A stretch of DNA of 64,000 nt from Guyanagaster necrorhizus. Its lineage: Eukaryota > Basidiomycota > Agaricomycetes > Agaricales > Physalacriaceae. The stretch lies in NCBI RefSeq assembly GCF_019112545.1, contig NW_025064952.1, positions 1-64,000 of the forward strand, written 5' to 3'. Position 1 is the stretch's first letter. Every line of letters starts with the position of its first letter. The notes under the pieces were generated by a model. That model was not told where the DNA came from and ran no database searches. It worked only from the letters and a program-made list of their open reading frames with translations. Shown here one piece after another: positions 1 through 13,316 of the stretch. A program made the translations under genes and the position numbers.

Positions 1-1757
1 GGATTATAATGTGATAAAAGTAGCAATCAACAAATATAATTGTCCTCTTCAATGAGATCACAGTGCACAAACAGTAATAGCATGCTTACAACAGTCTGAG
101 GTCTCTCTAAGTCTCAAGGCTTTTCATTTTATCAGAACAAGAGGTGGCAACTGGTGTTGCCAGGCCTCAAGGCAAAGGGTACTGCAGCTCAATACAATAC
201 ATCAAAACACTCTCACAAAACTCTCCTAAAAGTCCTAAGCACAGCTCAGATCAACTCAAAACCCTTAACACACACAATACATGACTCAAAGCTTCATGCT
301 CTAAGCAAAAACCAATCACAAACATGTCCACAAGTGGCAAAGAGCATGGATCTCTGTTTACAAGCTTCTAAACCAATTGTAGACCCACAGGATTCAAACC
401 TATATGATCCAGAGACACAAAACACAATAAAACACTGTCTGACAGACCAAAGGGTTTGAACCTCTGTCAATCTGTGGAAATAACACAAAAGCACACACTA
501 ATCAAGCCAAAGGGTTTGAACCCCTGCCACCTGTAGTGTCATGCATCACAAATACCTCAAAAACTCAAGATGATGCCCTTCAGACACTGCTCTCTTATTC
601 TCAGGTTAGAGCACAATCCAAAACCTCTTATCAAACTGGGCTCAAGTCCTTCATAAGCTTCAATGCCTTGCTTAGTTCTCACAGCACTCTTAATGATATC
701 TGATAATCAGTTTACTCTCTTGTCTGAAGTTACTAACACAAACCTAGAGCCAGAGTGCAAGGCTTTCTGTGCCCAATACACCACAACTGTGGGAGTCAGA
801 AACTCCCTCTCTACTCATACAATACCATATTTAAATACTCTACTATGATACTTACTAATACAATCCTACTATGGTATCCTCAAAGTGTGGGACTCCATGC
901 CAGATCCTGCAGATATTATTCATGTGCATACCACAGTTGCTGTGTTTATTCTCTTTTGAGCCAGGATTGTGCAATGTTTCCTCACTAGCTGGCCTCAGCT
1001 AGCTAGCCTAGCCCAGTCTGCTTGCATTCTTCTTGCCTCAGTGACACATCCCTGACAGCAGTAAACTGTTCTGGACCCCTGGAGTTATCTCTCATGTCTG
1101 AAGTCAGCCACAATAGTTATGTTCTCTTCTCCAGTGTCTCAACATTCCCTCCAGCTCATAAATTGCATCACTTCTGGCCTGATATGCATTAACTAACTTA
1201 CCCAATATGGTATGTGTCATACCACAGTACAATGTGGAGTCCCTCACTGTGTTAAGCATGCTGAGGCATGGTAAGTATGCATGCAAGTCTCTGAGCAGTA
1301 CACATGCTATTCATCTCTGAGGGTAGTATTCCTCTATCTATTCCTTTGTTGCCATCATGTCATTTCTCTGTTCAGCACCCAGTTATTCAGATACCTTTCT
1401 TTGGGTCTCAGTTCTCTGTTCTAAAGCATGTCCCATCAGTGCATCTTTGATCAATGTAATCAGGATTGCTGATCATATTTCAATCATATTCTTTTTATTT
1501 TTAGCATGTCCTCTTATAATGGTATTGGCATGTTTAGGGCCAAGCACTAGGACCTCACATGCAGTCTAACCCCTTTGGTATTAGTCTGCTACTAGGCCAT
1601 CCACTCTGCTCATTGTTACTTCAGTATAGCACTATGATAGCTAGGTTTCTGTGTGCTCTAGTCCTATTTTCTGTTACATGCTTACTGGACTGGAATGCAG
1701 TCCATGTATTCGCAATTTTTGCAATTTTACATGCCTGAACATAGAGAGGGCATGTCA
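1..1757 (+). repeat. Repeat B, copy 1 (cut by window start)
   Basis: Non-coding repeat present five times in the window (also 5084-7175, 25830-27539, 41887-42754, 42759-44560). Complete copies begin TGAAGAG and end ATGTCA, so they have TG...CA termini like an LTR, but I found no clean TSD. This copy starts inside the element, near the G-run followed by ATTATAATG. Around 385-530 it holds tandem variants of a motif centred on GGTTTGAACC. The short ORFs in it are not conserved as proteins between copies. It could be a long solo LTR or a non-autonomous element. Confidence 0.75.
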
Positions 1758-4197
1758 CCAGTTGCCAAGATCTACCACAATTATGGTATGACCCAGTCAT
1801 CACTTTAATAGTCCTCAGAGATGCATATTGGATGAAATACACAAATGTAGAATAACATCACTTGGATGTTTTCAGAAGATTTTTCATGACTCATTCCAGT
1901 CCCTCATTCATTTCTTTAGTAGAACATTAATCAGAGCATTTATCATATAGTGGTTAGTTATTCTTAGGTACTGATTCATTCAAAGTAACTATTTGAAGCA
2001 GCCATTTTTCATGTATTCTTCCATGCTGCCAATATGATTGAGGTTGAAAATGGGTGGTATATATCTGGCCTATGGTGTCACCTGTTGGGGATGATATTTC
2101 ACTTACATTATCCACACATGGGCTATATTCTCTCTCAATCACAGTGCAATCATTTGTTTAAATGTTGGACAGTTTCTGACTTTGGAGAAGATTAAGATAT
2201 ATAGGATTGAACTGCAACTCAGAATCAAAGCAGCTCACCCCCTTTCAGAATGCATGGGACTGCAAGACATCATTGAATGTGAGCAACTCATTCAATGTTG
2301 GTATCCTGACTATCACAGGATCAGAGGCTGGTTGAAAACTTGAAAATGTTGGCTAATTCAGTGGATATTAGAAGCTCATATTAATGCTGCACCAGTATGT
2401 CTGCACAGGGAATATACTCATGATGCCCTGCAGCATGTCATTTATATGGACTTTGCAAAATGTAATGGCCAGGGGACTATCAAGTGTGGCAGGGAAAGCC
2501 AAGTAGTGAGATTAGGGAGCAGAGTGGCAGCTGTATGGGTGAACAAGTAATTAGGGAAACATGAAACTCAACATAACAACTTATAGCTGTATGATCAAAA
2601 GGTCCACACTAGAGCCTACACCAGGCACCATGGTATTTTTCAGAATCATTTCCATGATGGTACAGTACTCACTGTTGAAATCAAAGTCTTCAGTCTTGAG
2701 CCAGCTAAAAAATGAGAACCAATTAATCAGTAATATGAGGACAGTGACTGATGCTATCACTGGTTTGAAGAGACCTGTGGTGGTGTAGGTCACATTCAGT
2801 CAAAGGATCTGTGAAATTCTGACTTGTGGTGCACTATGATGACCAGATAATCAGAAAGTGCTGAATCTCATATAGGAACATATGGCTCTGATAAGAGATC
2901 CATATTACACTATATATCTATGCTTACTAACATTATCACACATGCTAGTTTACATTCATTATTCATCAGATGAGATCTTTAATTTTTTCACCACCATCAT
3001 GTACATCTATCTTATCTAGATTTACTTGACCATCTCTGCTCAATACACTCTATTTGCATGTGTACTTCTCTGGTCAAAGGACCTCATAAGGTGTCATATC
3101 CCTTTACACTTTTTTACACATCTTCCATTGTGTATTGTGCTGTGGAGAGCCACAGTAGACTAATGCTTGCAGATCTATTTTTTTGAAATGATTTCTCTCT
3201 CTGATGGACCACCTATTGGGAGCATAGGTGGAACAAGGTGAAGGTGGATTCAGATCATAGTATGTGTCCATTTAGAGGCAGGTAGACATAGAGTGCACAT
3301 TTCTGCAGCTAGACAAGACCATCAGTCAATCTATTCCACCTACCATCATCTATGAGGTATTCCTCTATCAGTCTCAGAGAGCTCTGCTGCTGTACAGCAA
3401 CCACCTACATATTCTGAATCCCAACATGACATTAAGACCAACCAACCTCTGCCTAACTACATGCCCTCATTGTTGGAGCATGTCTCATTACTGCCAGCAA
3501 TTATCTCTGTACTTGCATTCAACTCTGGGGATGCAAATCCATTGCCCATGGTTGCTATGCTGCTATTTTCTGCTCACTCAAATGCTCAATATCACCCATC
3601 AAGCATCATTATGCTGCCTGAAGGCATTCTGGCATTGGAGATGTCCATCATTGGATACTTGCATCCTGTGACATTCTCTGATTCCTGCTCACCTTTCCAC
3701 TTGATCACCTCACCCCATCTGTGGCCAGATGGAGTCACTCATCTCACAGGTCTCTCTCATCTCACCATACATCAATTCATAATTTTTCTGACAACATCAT
3801 TGAGCAAGAATTTACTTGACAACACCAACTGAGATCTATGTGTGTGTCTGATCATTGCTATGGCTCAGCTCCACCTGTCTTGGCCCTCCAATGAGATAGA
3901 TTCTAGCCATCTTTCAGGAGTCTCATTGGTTTCATCTTGCCAACCTGCAAGCAAACAGCTTTCAGTTCCAACTGATGTAGATGTTCAGACACACTTGACA
4001 GTAGAATAGAGGATGATACTGTAAGGAGCAAGAGAGGTGGTCAATATCCACCATCCATGTACTGTAGCTACTTATATACTAAAGATACAATGGGTGCCAT
4101 AAGTAAGTAAGACAAATAATAAGAGTAGTAACAGTAAAGACAAACTATAAGACAAGTAATTGATGCAGACAATGAAATAGACACAGGCTGAGACCTC
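1758..4197. other. CpG-poor stretch with no assignable gene
   Basis: No LTR, RNA gene or recognisable domain was seen. Between about 2160 and 2480 the plus strand reads as a fairly long protein-like stretch interrupted by stops, which could be a decayed gene, but I cannot name it. The 123-codon ORF at 3461-3832 has biased composition and no recognisable motif. Confidence 0.4.
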
Positions 4198-4202
4198 CTT
4201 GC

Positions 4203-4659
4203 TGTGAAGCCCAAGTGACATATGACCTAAACACATGATAAATAGATGCTGTATTGAGTTTGTACAGCCATGCCTAAGTTCACTATATGTGCTTATGCAG
4301 TATTATGTCTCAAGGCCAATACAAGTTGGCTTGAGATAGAATAGTGAAGACAAACTTTAGCTTGAAGCTGAGAATATACAGCAAGAGCTACACTACTTAT
4401 ATACTGTTCATATCTTGGCTAAATATACACCTACTAATTGTATGTTTGTACACTATGATACTGGTTGTCCTTGGAGTGTCATTACTATCCACAAAAGAGT
4501 ATTGTTCAGTGTTGAAGAGTGCTGTTGTTACTGAAGGACAATGACTGACTATGCCTATTATGTGACTGAGCATGTCCCACAGTCCTAAGCACTGGTCTAG
4601 ATGCTCTGACTAAGCATAAATAGGGGTTAATCAAGAAAGAAAAGTGAAAAATCATAACA
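4203..4659 (-). mobile_element. Solo LTR of the N-type Gypsy family
   Basis: The 457-bp segment reads on the minus strand as TGTTATGATTTTT...: its plus-strand end is ATCATAACA and its start TGTGAAGCCC is a mutated form of the usual TGTTAGRCYC end. It is flanked by a perfect 5-bp duplication CTTGC (4198-4202 and 4660-4664). It carries the family's TATA box and the complement of AGCTTCAAGCTAA. No internal coding sequence is attached, so it is a solo LTR left by LTR-LTR recombination. Confidence 0.9.
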
Positions 4660-4664
4660 CTTGC

Positions 4665-5083
4665 AAGACAATGGGTGTATGCAGTGACATGAAATCCTCT
4701 ACATCCCATACAAAATTTGTATTTTGGCCTCCAGGTCACATCATGCAGGATTGTCTGGATCATCAGTAACACCTGTGAGGTCTGATGTGGCAATGAATTC
4801 TATCACTTTGTGTTCTCTCTTCAATCTTATGTAATATGAAATCAGATGAAACATTATAAACTTCAAGTGAGAAATGACTCCATTCAGTTCAGTGAGATAG
4901 TAGGCACCATGCCTTGTGCAATGGATGACCATCATAGAACTAAAATATCATGGATGAAATATCCAGTTTGTGTCAGGTTCAATTTTCTTGTTGAGCATGA
5001 GTACTATTGCACCAGACTTGAAGTTGTAGTCATAGATGGTGTTTTGGAATTGCTATTATAAGTCTGCAATAAATGCAAAACAT
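4665..5083. other. Short unassigned interval, possible decayed coding
   Basis: A plus-strand frame at 4846-5061 reads as 71 plausible residues ending in a stop. Its composition looks protein-like, but no family could be assigned. It lies between a solo LTR and repeat B and shares their CpG depletion. Confidence 0.25.
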
Positions 5084-7175
5084 TGAAGAGGTGATTGCAT
5101 GTTTAAGCCAGAAACTGACACAGTGTAGAAATATGTACTGATCACATCCACACTAACACACACACACAACACTCTTAGTTTATTGGGGGATTATAATGTG
5201 ATAAGAGTAGTGATGGTCAATACAACTGTATCTCCAATGATCTACTCTATGTGTATATATATGTGAGATTCTCTCTAAGTCTCAAAGCTTTTGTTTAAAT
5301 AAGAAAGGCAACAAATATCACTGGGCCTCAAAACAAGGATACTGTATCTCAATACAATACTTTGAAACACTCACATAAAACCCTGAAAAAGTTTCAAGCA
5401 CTGCTCAGACCAAGCTTCAAAACCTTAAGACACATAATACACAACTTAAAGCTTTATGCTCTAAGCAGAAACACTTTATAAACATGTCTATAGGCACCAA
5501 AGAGTTCAACTCTCTGCATGCAAGTTTCCAAACCAATTATAGATCCACAAGATTTAAACCTATGCAATCCAGAGACACAAAAACAAAATAAAACTCTGTC
5601 TATGTTAGACTCAAGCCACATGTGATCTAAACACATGATAAACTAGCATGGTTTTGTGTTCAAACCTTTGTGCTAGAGTTCACTTATTGTGTCTAGTTGA
5701 CCAAGTGCTCCAAGGCCTTTGCAAGTATAGCTCAAGAGTAGAATAAGATAAATAAACTTTAGCTTGAAGCTGGAGTTTAACCAGTGAGGATGAGCCTACT
5801 TATATACTGTACACTGTCAAACTAAATATAATACTATCTATTGTGTGTTTCTAAGTCCTTGTGCCCATTGTCCTTGGGCATTGCTACTGTCCACAAAAGA
5901 ATGTTTGTGCATCATCAAGAGCTAGTCACTATGTTGGAGGACAATGAGAGATTGGCTTGTTGTGCTGACTAAGCCTCTCTCACAGTCCTAAGCACTGGTC
6001 TAGATGCTCTGACTAAGCATAAATAGGGGTTAATCTGAGAAAGAAAGTAGAAAAATTGTAACAGTCCAGATCTAAAGAGTCTGAACCTCTGCCACCTATA
6101 GTGCCTCATATCACAAATGTCTTAAAAACTCAAAAGAGCCCTCTGGACACTGCTCTCTTATTCTCAGACTAGAGCACAATTAAAAACCATCTATTAACTC
6201 AGACTAGAGTCCTGTGAAAGCTTTTAATGCCTTGCCTGATTCTCAAAGCAATCTTAAGAATCTCAAGAAAAGATCTATTCTCTCACTGAAAGTTACAAAC
6301 TAATCCTAGTAGCTGGAGCATAAGGCCTTCATGTCTTTACACTGCAACAGTGGGGGTCAAAAACTTGTATATTACTTTTACAATGCAGTATTTAAATAGG
6401 CTACTCCAGTACTTACTAAGATAAATCTAATATAGTAGTTTCAATGCATAGAACTCTGTTCTGGAGTCTCTCACAAGTTATTCCCATGCATGCCACTGTT
6501 TGACATGCATATTCTGCCTGAATCAGGGCTAGGCCTGTGGTTTTCATGCAATCTGACATTGGTTAGCTTGACTGTCCAGCCCAGCCACAGGTCTCTTTGC
6601 TTTCTTATCTCCTTGGGGCCATTAGACCATACATGGTACATATTCTAGACCATCAGATTTATCTTTATTGATGAACATTTTGCTTCAGCATTATCTCTTT
6701 CAGCTGGTTGTTCAAATATTTGAGGTTATATGGCTGTGCCTCATACCTCTGGTCCAGAGCATGTCTTTCTCTGTGCCACATATCTATGTGTCATTGATCA
6801 CTGTGATGCAAAGTGTCTATCTTAGCTCTGGTCATCATTTCAATTATGTTCTTTCTATTTTTAGCAGATATCTCCATGCATTTAGTGTCTAGTGCTAAGA
6901 CTTCATGTGCAGTAGGACTCTACTGATATTACTCTGAAACCAAGTCATGCACTCCACCAATTGTCACTCCAGTCAGGTATAATGCTGAGTCTTGTTTCAT
7001 CACATGCTAGTCATAATGGCCTTTGCATACAGTCATCATGTTCCTTCATGTGCAGTTGTACCATTCCTTCACATGCAAGTCATAGTCACCTTTGCATGCA
7101 TTGTAGACTGGAATACACTTAGTGTATCCTTGTATTTTGCAAAATTACATGCATAAACACATTGAGAGTGTGTCA
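5084..7175 (+). repeat. Repeat B, copy 2 (interrupted by an LTR)
   Basis: A diverged B copy. It starts TGAAGAGGTG, includes the G-run followed by ATTATAATG near 5187, and ends GTGTCA. A solo LTR (5603-6063) splits it; without that insertion it is about 1.63 kb. It is clearly older than the copies near 42-44 kb, with many indels and substitutions. The flanking pentamers (AACAT and CTGCT) do not match. Confidence 0.7.
5603..6063 (-). mobile_element. Solo LTR nested in repeat B copy 2
   Basis: This 461-bp N-type LTR lies in reverse orientation (TGTTAGACTC...TGTAACA on the plus strand). The TSD is GTCTA on the left and GTCCA on the right, differing by one C/T transition as expected in this mutated region. 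It interrupts repeat B, so it inserted after B. Confidence 0.9.
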
Positions 7176-8376
7176 CTGCTTTTTTTTAGAATGAACACTT
7201 TTCTCTGGATGTAATAATGATGTTGATGAAATCAATTAACATGTTCTGGATATGTTTCCAGGATAAGAGGCAGTCTATTAGAGCATAGACAAGATGATAG
7301 AAAAAGAGTTGGATAATCCTACTACTCTTTATCCAGTAGAGTTCCTTCAAAATTTCAATGCTTTTGGATTGCCACATGCAAGGCTGGCTCTGAAAGTCAG
7401 ATGTCCCCTCATACTTCTCTGCAATCTAGATCCAGCAAATGACCTATGCAATGGAATATGAATGATTCTCACATGTTTTCATCCTTATATTTTAGAATGC
7501 CATCTTCTTAGTGGCAACAATATTAGCAAGGCTGTCATATTTATCATGAAAGCCATGAGAACCTTTTACAGTAGTCTAGTCACCAGTAAATTGAATTAGC
7601 AAGAATGACTCAAAAAAGAAGATCACAGTGAAAGGAGATAATAGAGTCAAAGGTATATAGATGATACCACATCTATAGTGCTATTTAGATAACAGCACAA
7701 AAGAAATATAAGGTTTTTTGTATCATGAAAATCAGCTCATTTATAGTATGCATGCTTAATTCATATATCTGTTTTGAACAATTATCCATTCACCTTTTAT
7801 TCAATCATTCAGAAAGAAACATTGTCAGGACTGTAGAAAACTGCCAGAAAGCTTCATATCAGACAACCTATGCAGTTCCATCTAGTGATTCTCATGACAA
7901 GAGAATAAGAACCTAAAAACAGTAAAAGTGTTGCTCTCCCCTTAAAAAAATGGATTTTCCAGTCCTTAGTGACCATGAAGTTCACTGGCTAAATGTCATA
8001 GAGACTCACACCATTTGTGTTTATATGACTGAAACAATAGACCATTGAAAAGCACTTGTCACAAGGTGTGAGGACTTAAGATATTATTCCAGAGAAAAAA
8101 GAGGACCAACCAGTTTCTTTGCCTTGAGAAGATAATCTGCCTCTAACATTAGGAGCATTGGCATGGTCCAGTTCCTCTGAGATCACATGTTGCATTGCTG
8201 TAGATTCCTGCTTGTCCATAGCTACAACTGAGACTATCACCAGCCATTTCTGATTCTCTCTCTTAGATCTAGCAATATGGTTCTAACATCACACTGATTA
8301 CTGGATGCTTCTTATTTGATGCTATTGTGCCATGTGAACTTAAGAACCTTCTATAACATGTGGATGGACATATGGG
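7176..8376. other. CpG-poor interval without assignable gene
   Basis: I see no LTR, domain or RNA gene here. ORFs of about 60 codons occur on both strands and look like chance frames in AT-rich sequence. Confidence 0.35.
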
Positions 8377-8845
8377 TGTTATGATTTTTCCATCTTTTCA
8401 CCTTTATTTAATGGGTTGACCCCTATTCATGCTTAGTCAGAGCATCTACACAAAGCACTTAAGACCATGAAACAGGCCTAGTCAGCACAACAGCCTAGTC
8501 AGTCATTGTCTTTCAACACAACAGCAATGACCAACAACACACAATAAACCTTTTGTGTACAGTAACAATGCCCAAGGACAATAGGCACAGACACTCAATA
8601 ATATACAATAGGAAGTAGTATAATTAGCAACAATGTGTACAGTATATAAGACAGCTAGCTCTCACTGGGAGTCTTCAGCTTTGAACTAAAGTTTATTTAT
8701 CTCATTCTACTCTCAAGCTACTCTAACAAGGCCTTGAAGCATAACAATCAGATAATACAATCAAGTGGACTCTGGTGGAAGGTTCAAATGCAAAACCACA
8801 CTAGTTTATCATGTGTTTCTGATTATGTGCAACTTGAGTCTAACA
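8377..8845 (+). mobile_element. Solo LTR of the N-type Gypsy family
   Basis: This 469-bp LTR in plus orientation runs TGTTATGATTTTT...GAGTCTAACA. The TSD is ATGGG (8372-8376) against ATAGG (8846-8850), one transition apart. It contains TATATAAG and, downstream, AGCTTTGAACTAA at the place of the conserved putative RNA 5' end. No internal region is attached. Confidence 0.9.
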
Positions 8846-9037
8846 ATAGGTGGAAAGGATACAAAAATTTGTGTAGTGAGATATTGTGGTGGTTTAGGCT
8901 ATGGTATCATCTGATGCAAGGTACATTTATTTCTTCATATACCACAACTGATGGAGAAATAAGGTCAACAAATTTTATGACTTATAAAGACCAAGCCCAG
9001 TGCACATGTTAATTATTGCTAAGGTAGAGATACCAAC

Positions 9038-10196
9038 TTACTCAGGGCAGGACAAGCCACTTAGGAGACTGCCAGACTCATTGATCCATTCTGTGAGAGG
9101 AAAATAATGGTTTGAGCAGCAATTACAAATATGATTTGCAACTTTGGTGCACTCAGGAGTTTGAAATTGTGTAATCATTATATCCTCTAGGATAGATAGA
9201 TAGCTCATCACAAAATTAATGAAAATAATGAATTGGAGAGACTCAGCATTGGATATAATGATCATGTTTGATAGCCTTATATCACAATGGGCAACCCCAA
9301 GTTGATGGATCCCAAAGATGCTGAGGAGAGAGAGACAAAGCTTTGATGTGTGAGTATAATGAGATAAGGATAAGAAGTCATTTGACATACAATGTCCTTA
9401 GCCTCTTTGAGGAAACATTCTTCAAGCTTTTGATCCATCTCATGACTACATGCTTCTGGAACTGGATGGTTATCCTTGTCATCCTCATTGTCATCTTTAT
9501 CCTCATCACTTTTATTCTCACTATCATTATGTTCTAATGAAGTGAGGTGATGGCCAAAACTTTTTATTCACTCTCCCATGGTCACCCCTTTGATATATTC
9601 TATAATTAAAACTCAGGTGATCTCACTATTTGGCATCATAAGCTATAAATAGTGAGCATCAATTGTGAATGTCTGTAATAAGCAAGGAGAGTAGTAACCT
9701 TGTGTAATCTGAAATAATAGGGAATAACAGCTCTCTGGAGTGGCAAAAGGGTTTGGTAGATAAGGTCCTCAATTTTAGTGAGTCGGTGAGGAAAGATACA
9801 GCTCTGTCCATGGGATCTTGGCTTGGAAATAGATAGAAGTGATGGTTGTATGATCTTCAGGATAACCTGGCCTAGAGAAATATTGCCTTTCTTGATGTCG
9901 GCAATGCAGACAAGTGACCAAGGGATGTGAAGGTCACTAAAGTTCTGAATGAATAAAGTGATGATAATGTTATAGGTACCAGCAGTACTGGCAAAAGCAG
10001 AAAGATCATGAGCACCAGATGCATGGGATTTCTGAAAGCTTGGAAGCATGACAGTGAGGATGTGGTCAATGTTCAATGAATAGTCTCTTGCACACTTGTG
10101 GAGCTGATACAGTTCAGGAGATTTCTCACACAAGATTTTCTTGTCATTGATATCAAAATCCCAACTAAAAAAAGAATGATACATGTGGCGATTCAA
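9038..10196 (-). pseudogene. Decayed protein-kinase-like gene
   Basis: Two minus-strand open segments fit one broken gene. The first (10196-9636, 186 codons) has an N-lobe-like VILKII lysine segment and a stretch ending AVIPYYFRLHKVT, as in fungal kinase-like proteins. The second (9388-9038) has a catalytic-loop-like LGVAHCDIRLSN (HxD...N pattern), followed about 15 residues on by INF where DF is expected. Between them, about 9400-9560 encodes a very acidic D/E/K stretch and the frame changes, either by frameshift or by an unrecognised intron. The missing DF aspartate and shifted frame suggest it is inactive. The kinase call rests on motifs only; no search was possible. It is as CpG-poor as the transposons around it. 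Confidence 0.5.
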
Positions 10197-11664
10197 AGGT
10201 TGGTCAGAAGGTGGTTGCAGTATTAAGGATTGGTAAAATTTGGAGTGACAATGAAGATACTAAGGAGATGTAATAAAGCTGATGTGAACTTGTCTTTTTG
10301 TACTACCATTTTGAGGCAGAGATTGAACAGATATTATTAATAGTGCCATATTCCTGGTCTTCATTCTTGGACTGGTTTGAAGTCATGTTAATATTTACTA
10401 TCACATGGATCTTTGATTGCACAAATTTCCCATGTTGTTATCTAGCAATGTTATCATAATCTTTATCTTCATGCAATCTCTCTGTGAAAATTTGCAGCAC
10501 CATGACTCTTCATCTCTTGTGGCATTTGTTTCTCCCAGAATATTGCAACTATGTGGTTATTCATTAGTTATTCATCTGTGACATTCCACTTAAATCTATT
10601 CTTCTGATGAAATGATGCATAGATCACCTTTCTGAGGTGTTCTTATTGCCCTTCCTGACCAGCTTCAAGTCAGATCAAGATAAGTGAGCTCAATCTTTTC
10701 TGATGGCAAATGTTTTCAATGTGTAATATGTTGATTCATTCTCATGCAGCTGCAAGTGCTCTTATGCTATTCTTTGTAAACTATTCATAGGGACTATTTC
10801 ATATTACAATAAAGTAGCCACAATTCTACAGGGTGGTGTTGATGATATAAAGGTCCCCAGAAATCCTCATATGCACCAGCACTCCTACAAACACTCCTGT
10901 ACCACTTATATCCACTGCAACCATCTATGGCTCTAATCAAATCTGAACTCATGTGCTGGGAGCACTATCTAAGCCTTTCACTTTCCATTTGCCCCATTAA
11001 AGACCTGAATCCATCTCATACATCAATGACTCATGGCATGCTATAATGAATTTTTCTTCCAACAGGACCAAAATTGAAGTAGGTCAGTGGGTTCTAGACT
11101 ACAGCACAAAGACTGCAGTCAAACATATTCTTGATATGCTACATGAGAAAAAACATTTTATTTGGTCTGAAATTCCCTATATCAATCCATTGTACAATGA
11201 ACAGGATGTCATGCAGACATCATTATAGGTCTTCTGTATGCTGTTTTTATTGATGAAGATGTTGCTTAGCTTGTCACTTCATCATACTGCACTGGTTACT
11301 ATCATCAACCTTCTGCAGCTGGTACTTAGTGCTTTGTTGGTCAATGAACATTCAGGCTTTGCTAGAAGTAAGGACATCTCAAATGCCCTTAAGATCTTTT
11401 GATATAGAATATCTCTATGTTCTCAGCACATTGATCTGAATGGTTAGTCATGTCTTTGTGAGATATGCACTCCTGTTTAACTGACAGTTGTTAAATAGAC
11501 AGATCTGTTAAAGACCACTATATCATTCTTGAGCCACATCTCTGTGACAATATCATGAAGGCTCCTAAAGAATTACCTCAGTGGACATCCAGCACCAAAT
11601 TCAGATCTACATTGTTGAAAATATATCAGAAGTACAAAGAAAATGCAAGGCTGCTCACCAAGCA
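10197..11664. other. Unassigned CpG-poor interval
   Basis: No repeat family shared with the rest of the window and no convincing ORF was found. It may hold upstream parts of the decayed kinase-like gene, but I could not trace it. Confidence 0.3.
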
Positions 11665-11994
11665 TCAGTTTATTAGCAACCTTTCATGAATGGTGCTTGA
11701 AATCATCAAAGAAAAGGTTTGTTGTGGCCATAAGTCATGCACTTGCATGAAGTAATTAATCTGATGCCATATAAATCTAACATCATCATCCTGGAACACT
11801 GAGCTGGGAACTATAAAGAAATCCCCAAAAAGAAAATTTTCAACACATACAGTAATCAAGTCATCAGGAAAAACATCATAAAAATGGATGCTCAGATTAG
11901 GAAGTACATGTGTAAGGCTGTCTCTGAGTGCTATATAATTGACAGTTCTTTGCTTGCACAGATATTCACATGATGCCAAATGTCCAATGGTCAT
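11665..11994 (-). pseudogene. Protein-like minus-strand ORF fragment, 109 codons
   Basis: An open minus-strand frame of 109 codons has natural-looking composition (for example the segment SIHFYDVFPDDLITV). It has no recognised domain. It lies upstream of, and in the same orientation as, the kinase-like pseudogene, so it could be an N-terminal exon of that gene. This is inference from position only. Confidence 0.3.
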
Positions 11995-12952
11995 ACTATC
12001 TGACTACCTCAACACAGTCATTCTAGAGGTCATGGAATCAGGAATTTGCAAGCATCCCAACCAAAAATGATGGATACATGATGGGACTTGGAAAAAATAT
12101 GAATGTGGATAAATATAGCTTGCACTAAACCTCTCACATATGCATGAAATTTAACAGATTGATTTTGAATAGCTGTGAAGGATTTGATATCTGTCCACTT
12201 GAAAAAATGATGAGATTCATATTACCAATCCTTAGCTGACTGGCAAGGAAGTGGCCAATTTACAAGGTGGCAGCTATAGGAATGAATGTTTGGAAGTGCT
12301 AATGTGAAAGTGGAAATTGATGTCATGCAAATGGTACAAACAATATTAGTTCTATTGCAAGGGTTGAAAAACTCTGGAATGCAGATTCTTGGAGATGACA
12401 ATGATGATAAGTCTAAAGAATGGTGCAGATGGACATATGTCATGAATATTGGCAACAGTCATACATACTCCAGGATAATTCCATAGGTAGACTCACTATT
12501 AAGCATAAGAAACTGTGTGGATGGTGGTCAGTCCTATGTCCTTAATCTACCTTGTGCTTTCCATTAATAGTATGGAATAGCTAAGCTCTGCAGATCTCTG
12601 AGCAAGTGGTGAATGCACTGACTAAGGTAATACATCATGTCAACTATACTTTCTACTTGCAAATTTCATTCCAGATCCTCTGAGATTATCAGTTTGATAT
12701 ATATAAGCTAGTCTCTCTATCACAAGGGTTTTCTCTTCAACATCTTTGGCAATAAAGAAAGAGAGAGAGATTATTTCTTTTCTACTTTATCAGTGTTGTT
12801 ATATCATATGCATACTAATGCAGCTGCCAATCCAGATAAATGCTGCCCTATGAAAGGCAAGTTATATATGGTGCCAGTGCATGAAAAGGGATTCTCCAAA
12901 CCTGCCACTTTTGCCACTTATCTGACTCTTGTCCTTCACATATATATCTACT

Positions 12953-13316
12953 ATGTCTGAACTACAGATTCTGCTCAACACCTCCAATCTCTTTGACTTC
13001 TCAGAAAACTTTCTATCATATGGTGTCCATCATGATCAACCAATTGATCATCAGCTGTTTACTAGTAGGTGAGTCACCTATTACCATTGATCCAGATTGA
13101 TGGTTTCCTTATTACATATATCACCTTTTCTTCAGTGTTAGAGATTTCAATGTTAACATACTGGCTCAAAATAATCCAGATCTCACATTTACCTTGGCCA
13201 ACCATAGTAAGCCATCTTATTCACTTGAAGTATTTTCCCTTCCTCATGGATATTTAATATATATGACAATCTGCAAACCCCTCTCTTCTTATCAAAACAT
13301 GGCATCTCTGCCATGA
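12953..13316 (+). pseudogene. Spliced 98-codon ORF of unknown function
   Basis: An ATG at 12953 opens 38 codons plus 2 nt to a donor GTGAGT at 13069. A 67-nt intron ends TTCTTCAG at 13135, and exon 2 continues in frame for 59 codons to TGA at 13314-13316. The phase is kept across the splice, giving 98 residues with no internal stop. Downstream, protein-like sequence continues with stops to about 13470, so this may be the N-terminal part of a longer broken gene. TATATAAG near 12700 could be its promoter. I do not recognise the product. Confidence 0.35.

Noticed and set aside
128..140. TTTATCAGAAC in repeat B resembling a tRNA-Met primer-binding site, with a G-run polypurine-like tract upstream
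   Set aside because: The order (G-run, LTR-like start, then the site) is inside a unit with TG...CA ends, other copies read TTTATCAAAAC, and no LTR pair flanks it. The evidence is too weak to call B a Copia-type element.
3461..3832. 123-codon plus-strand ORF
   Set aside because: Overlaps another long frame, has leucine/serine/histidine-biased composition and no motif or splice context; likely a chance frame in CpG-poor DNA.
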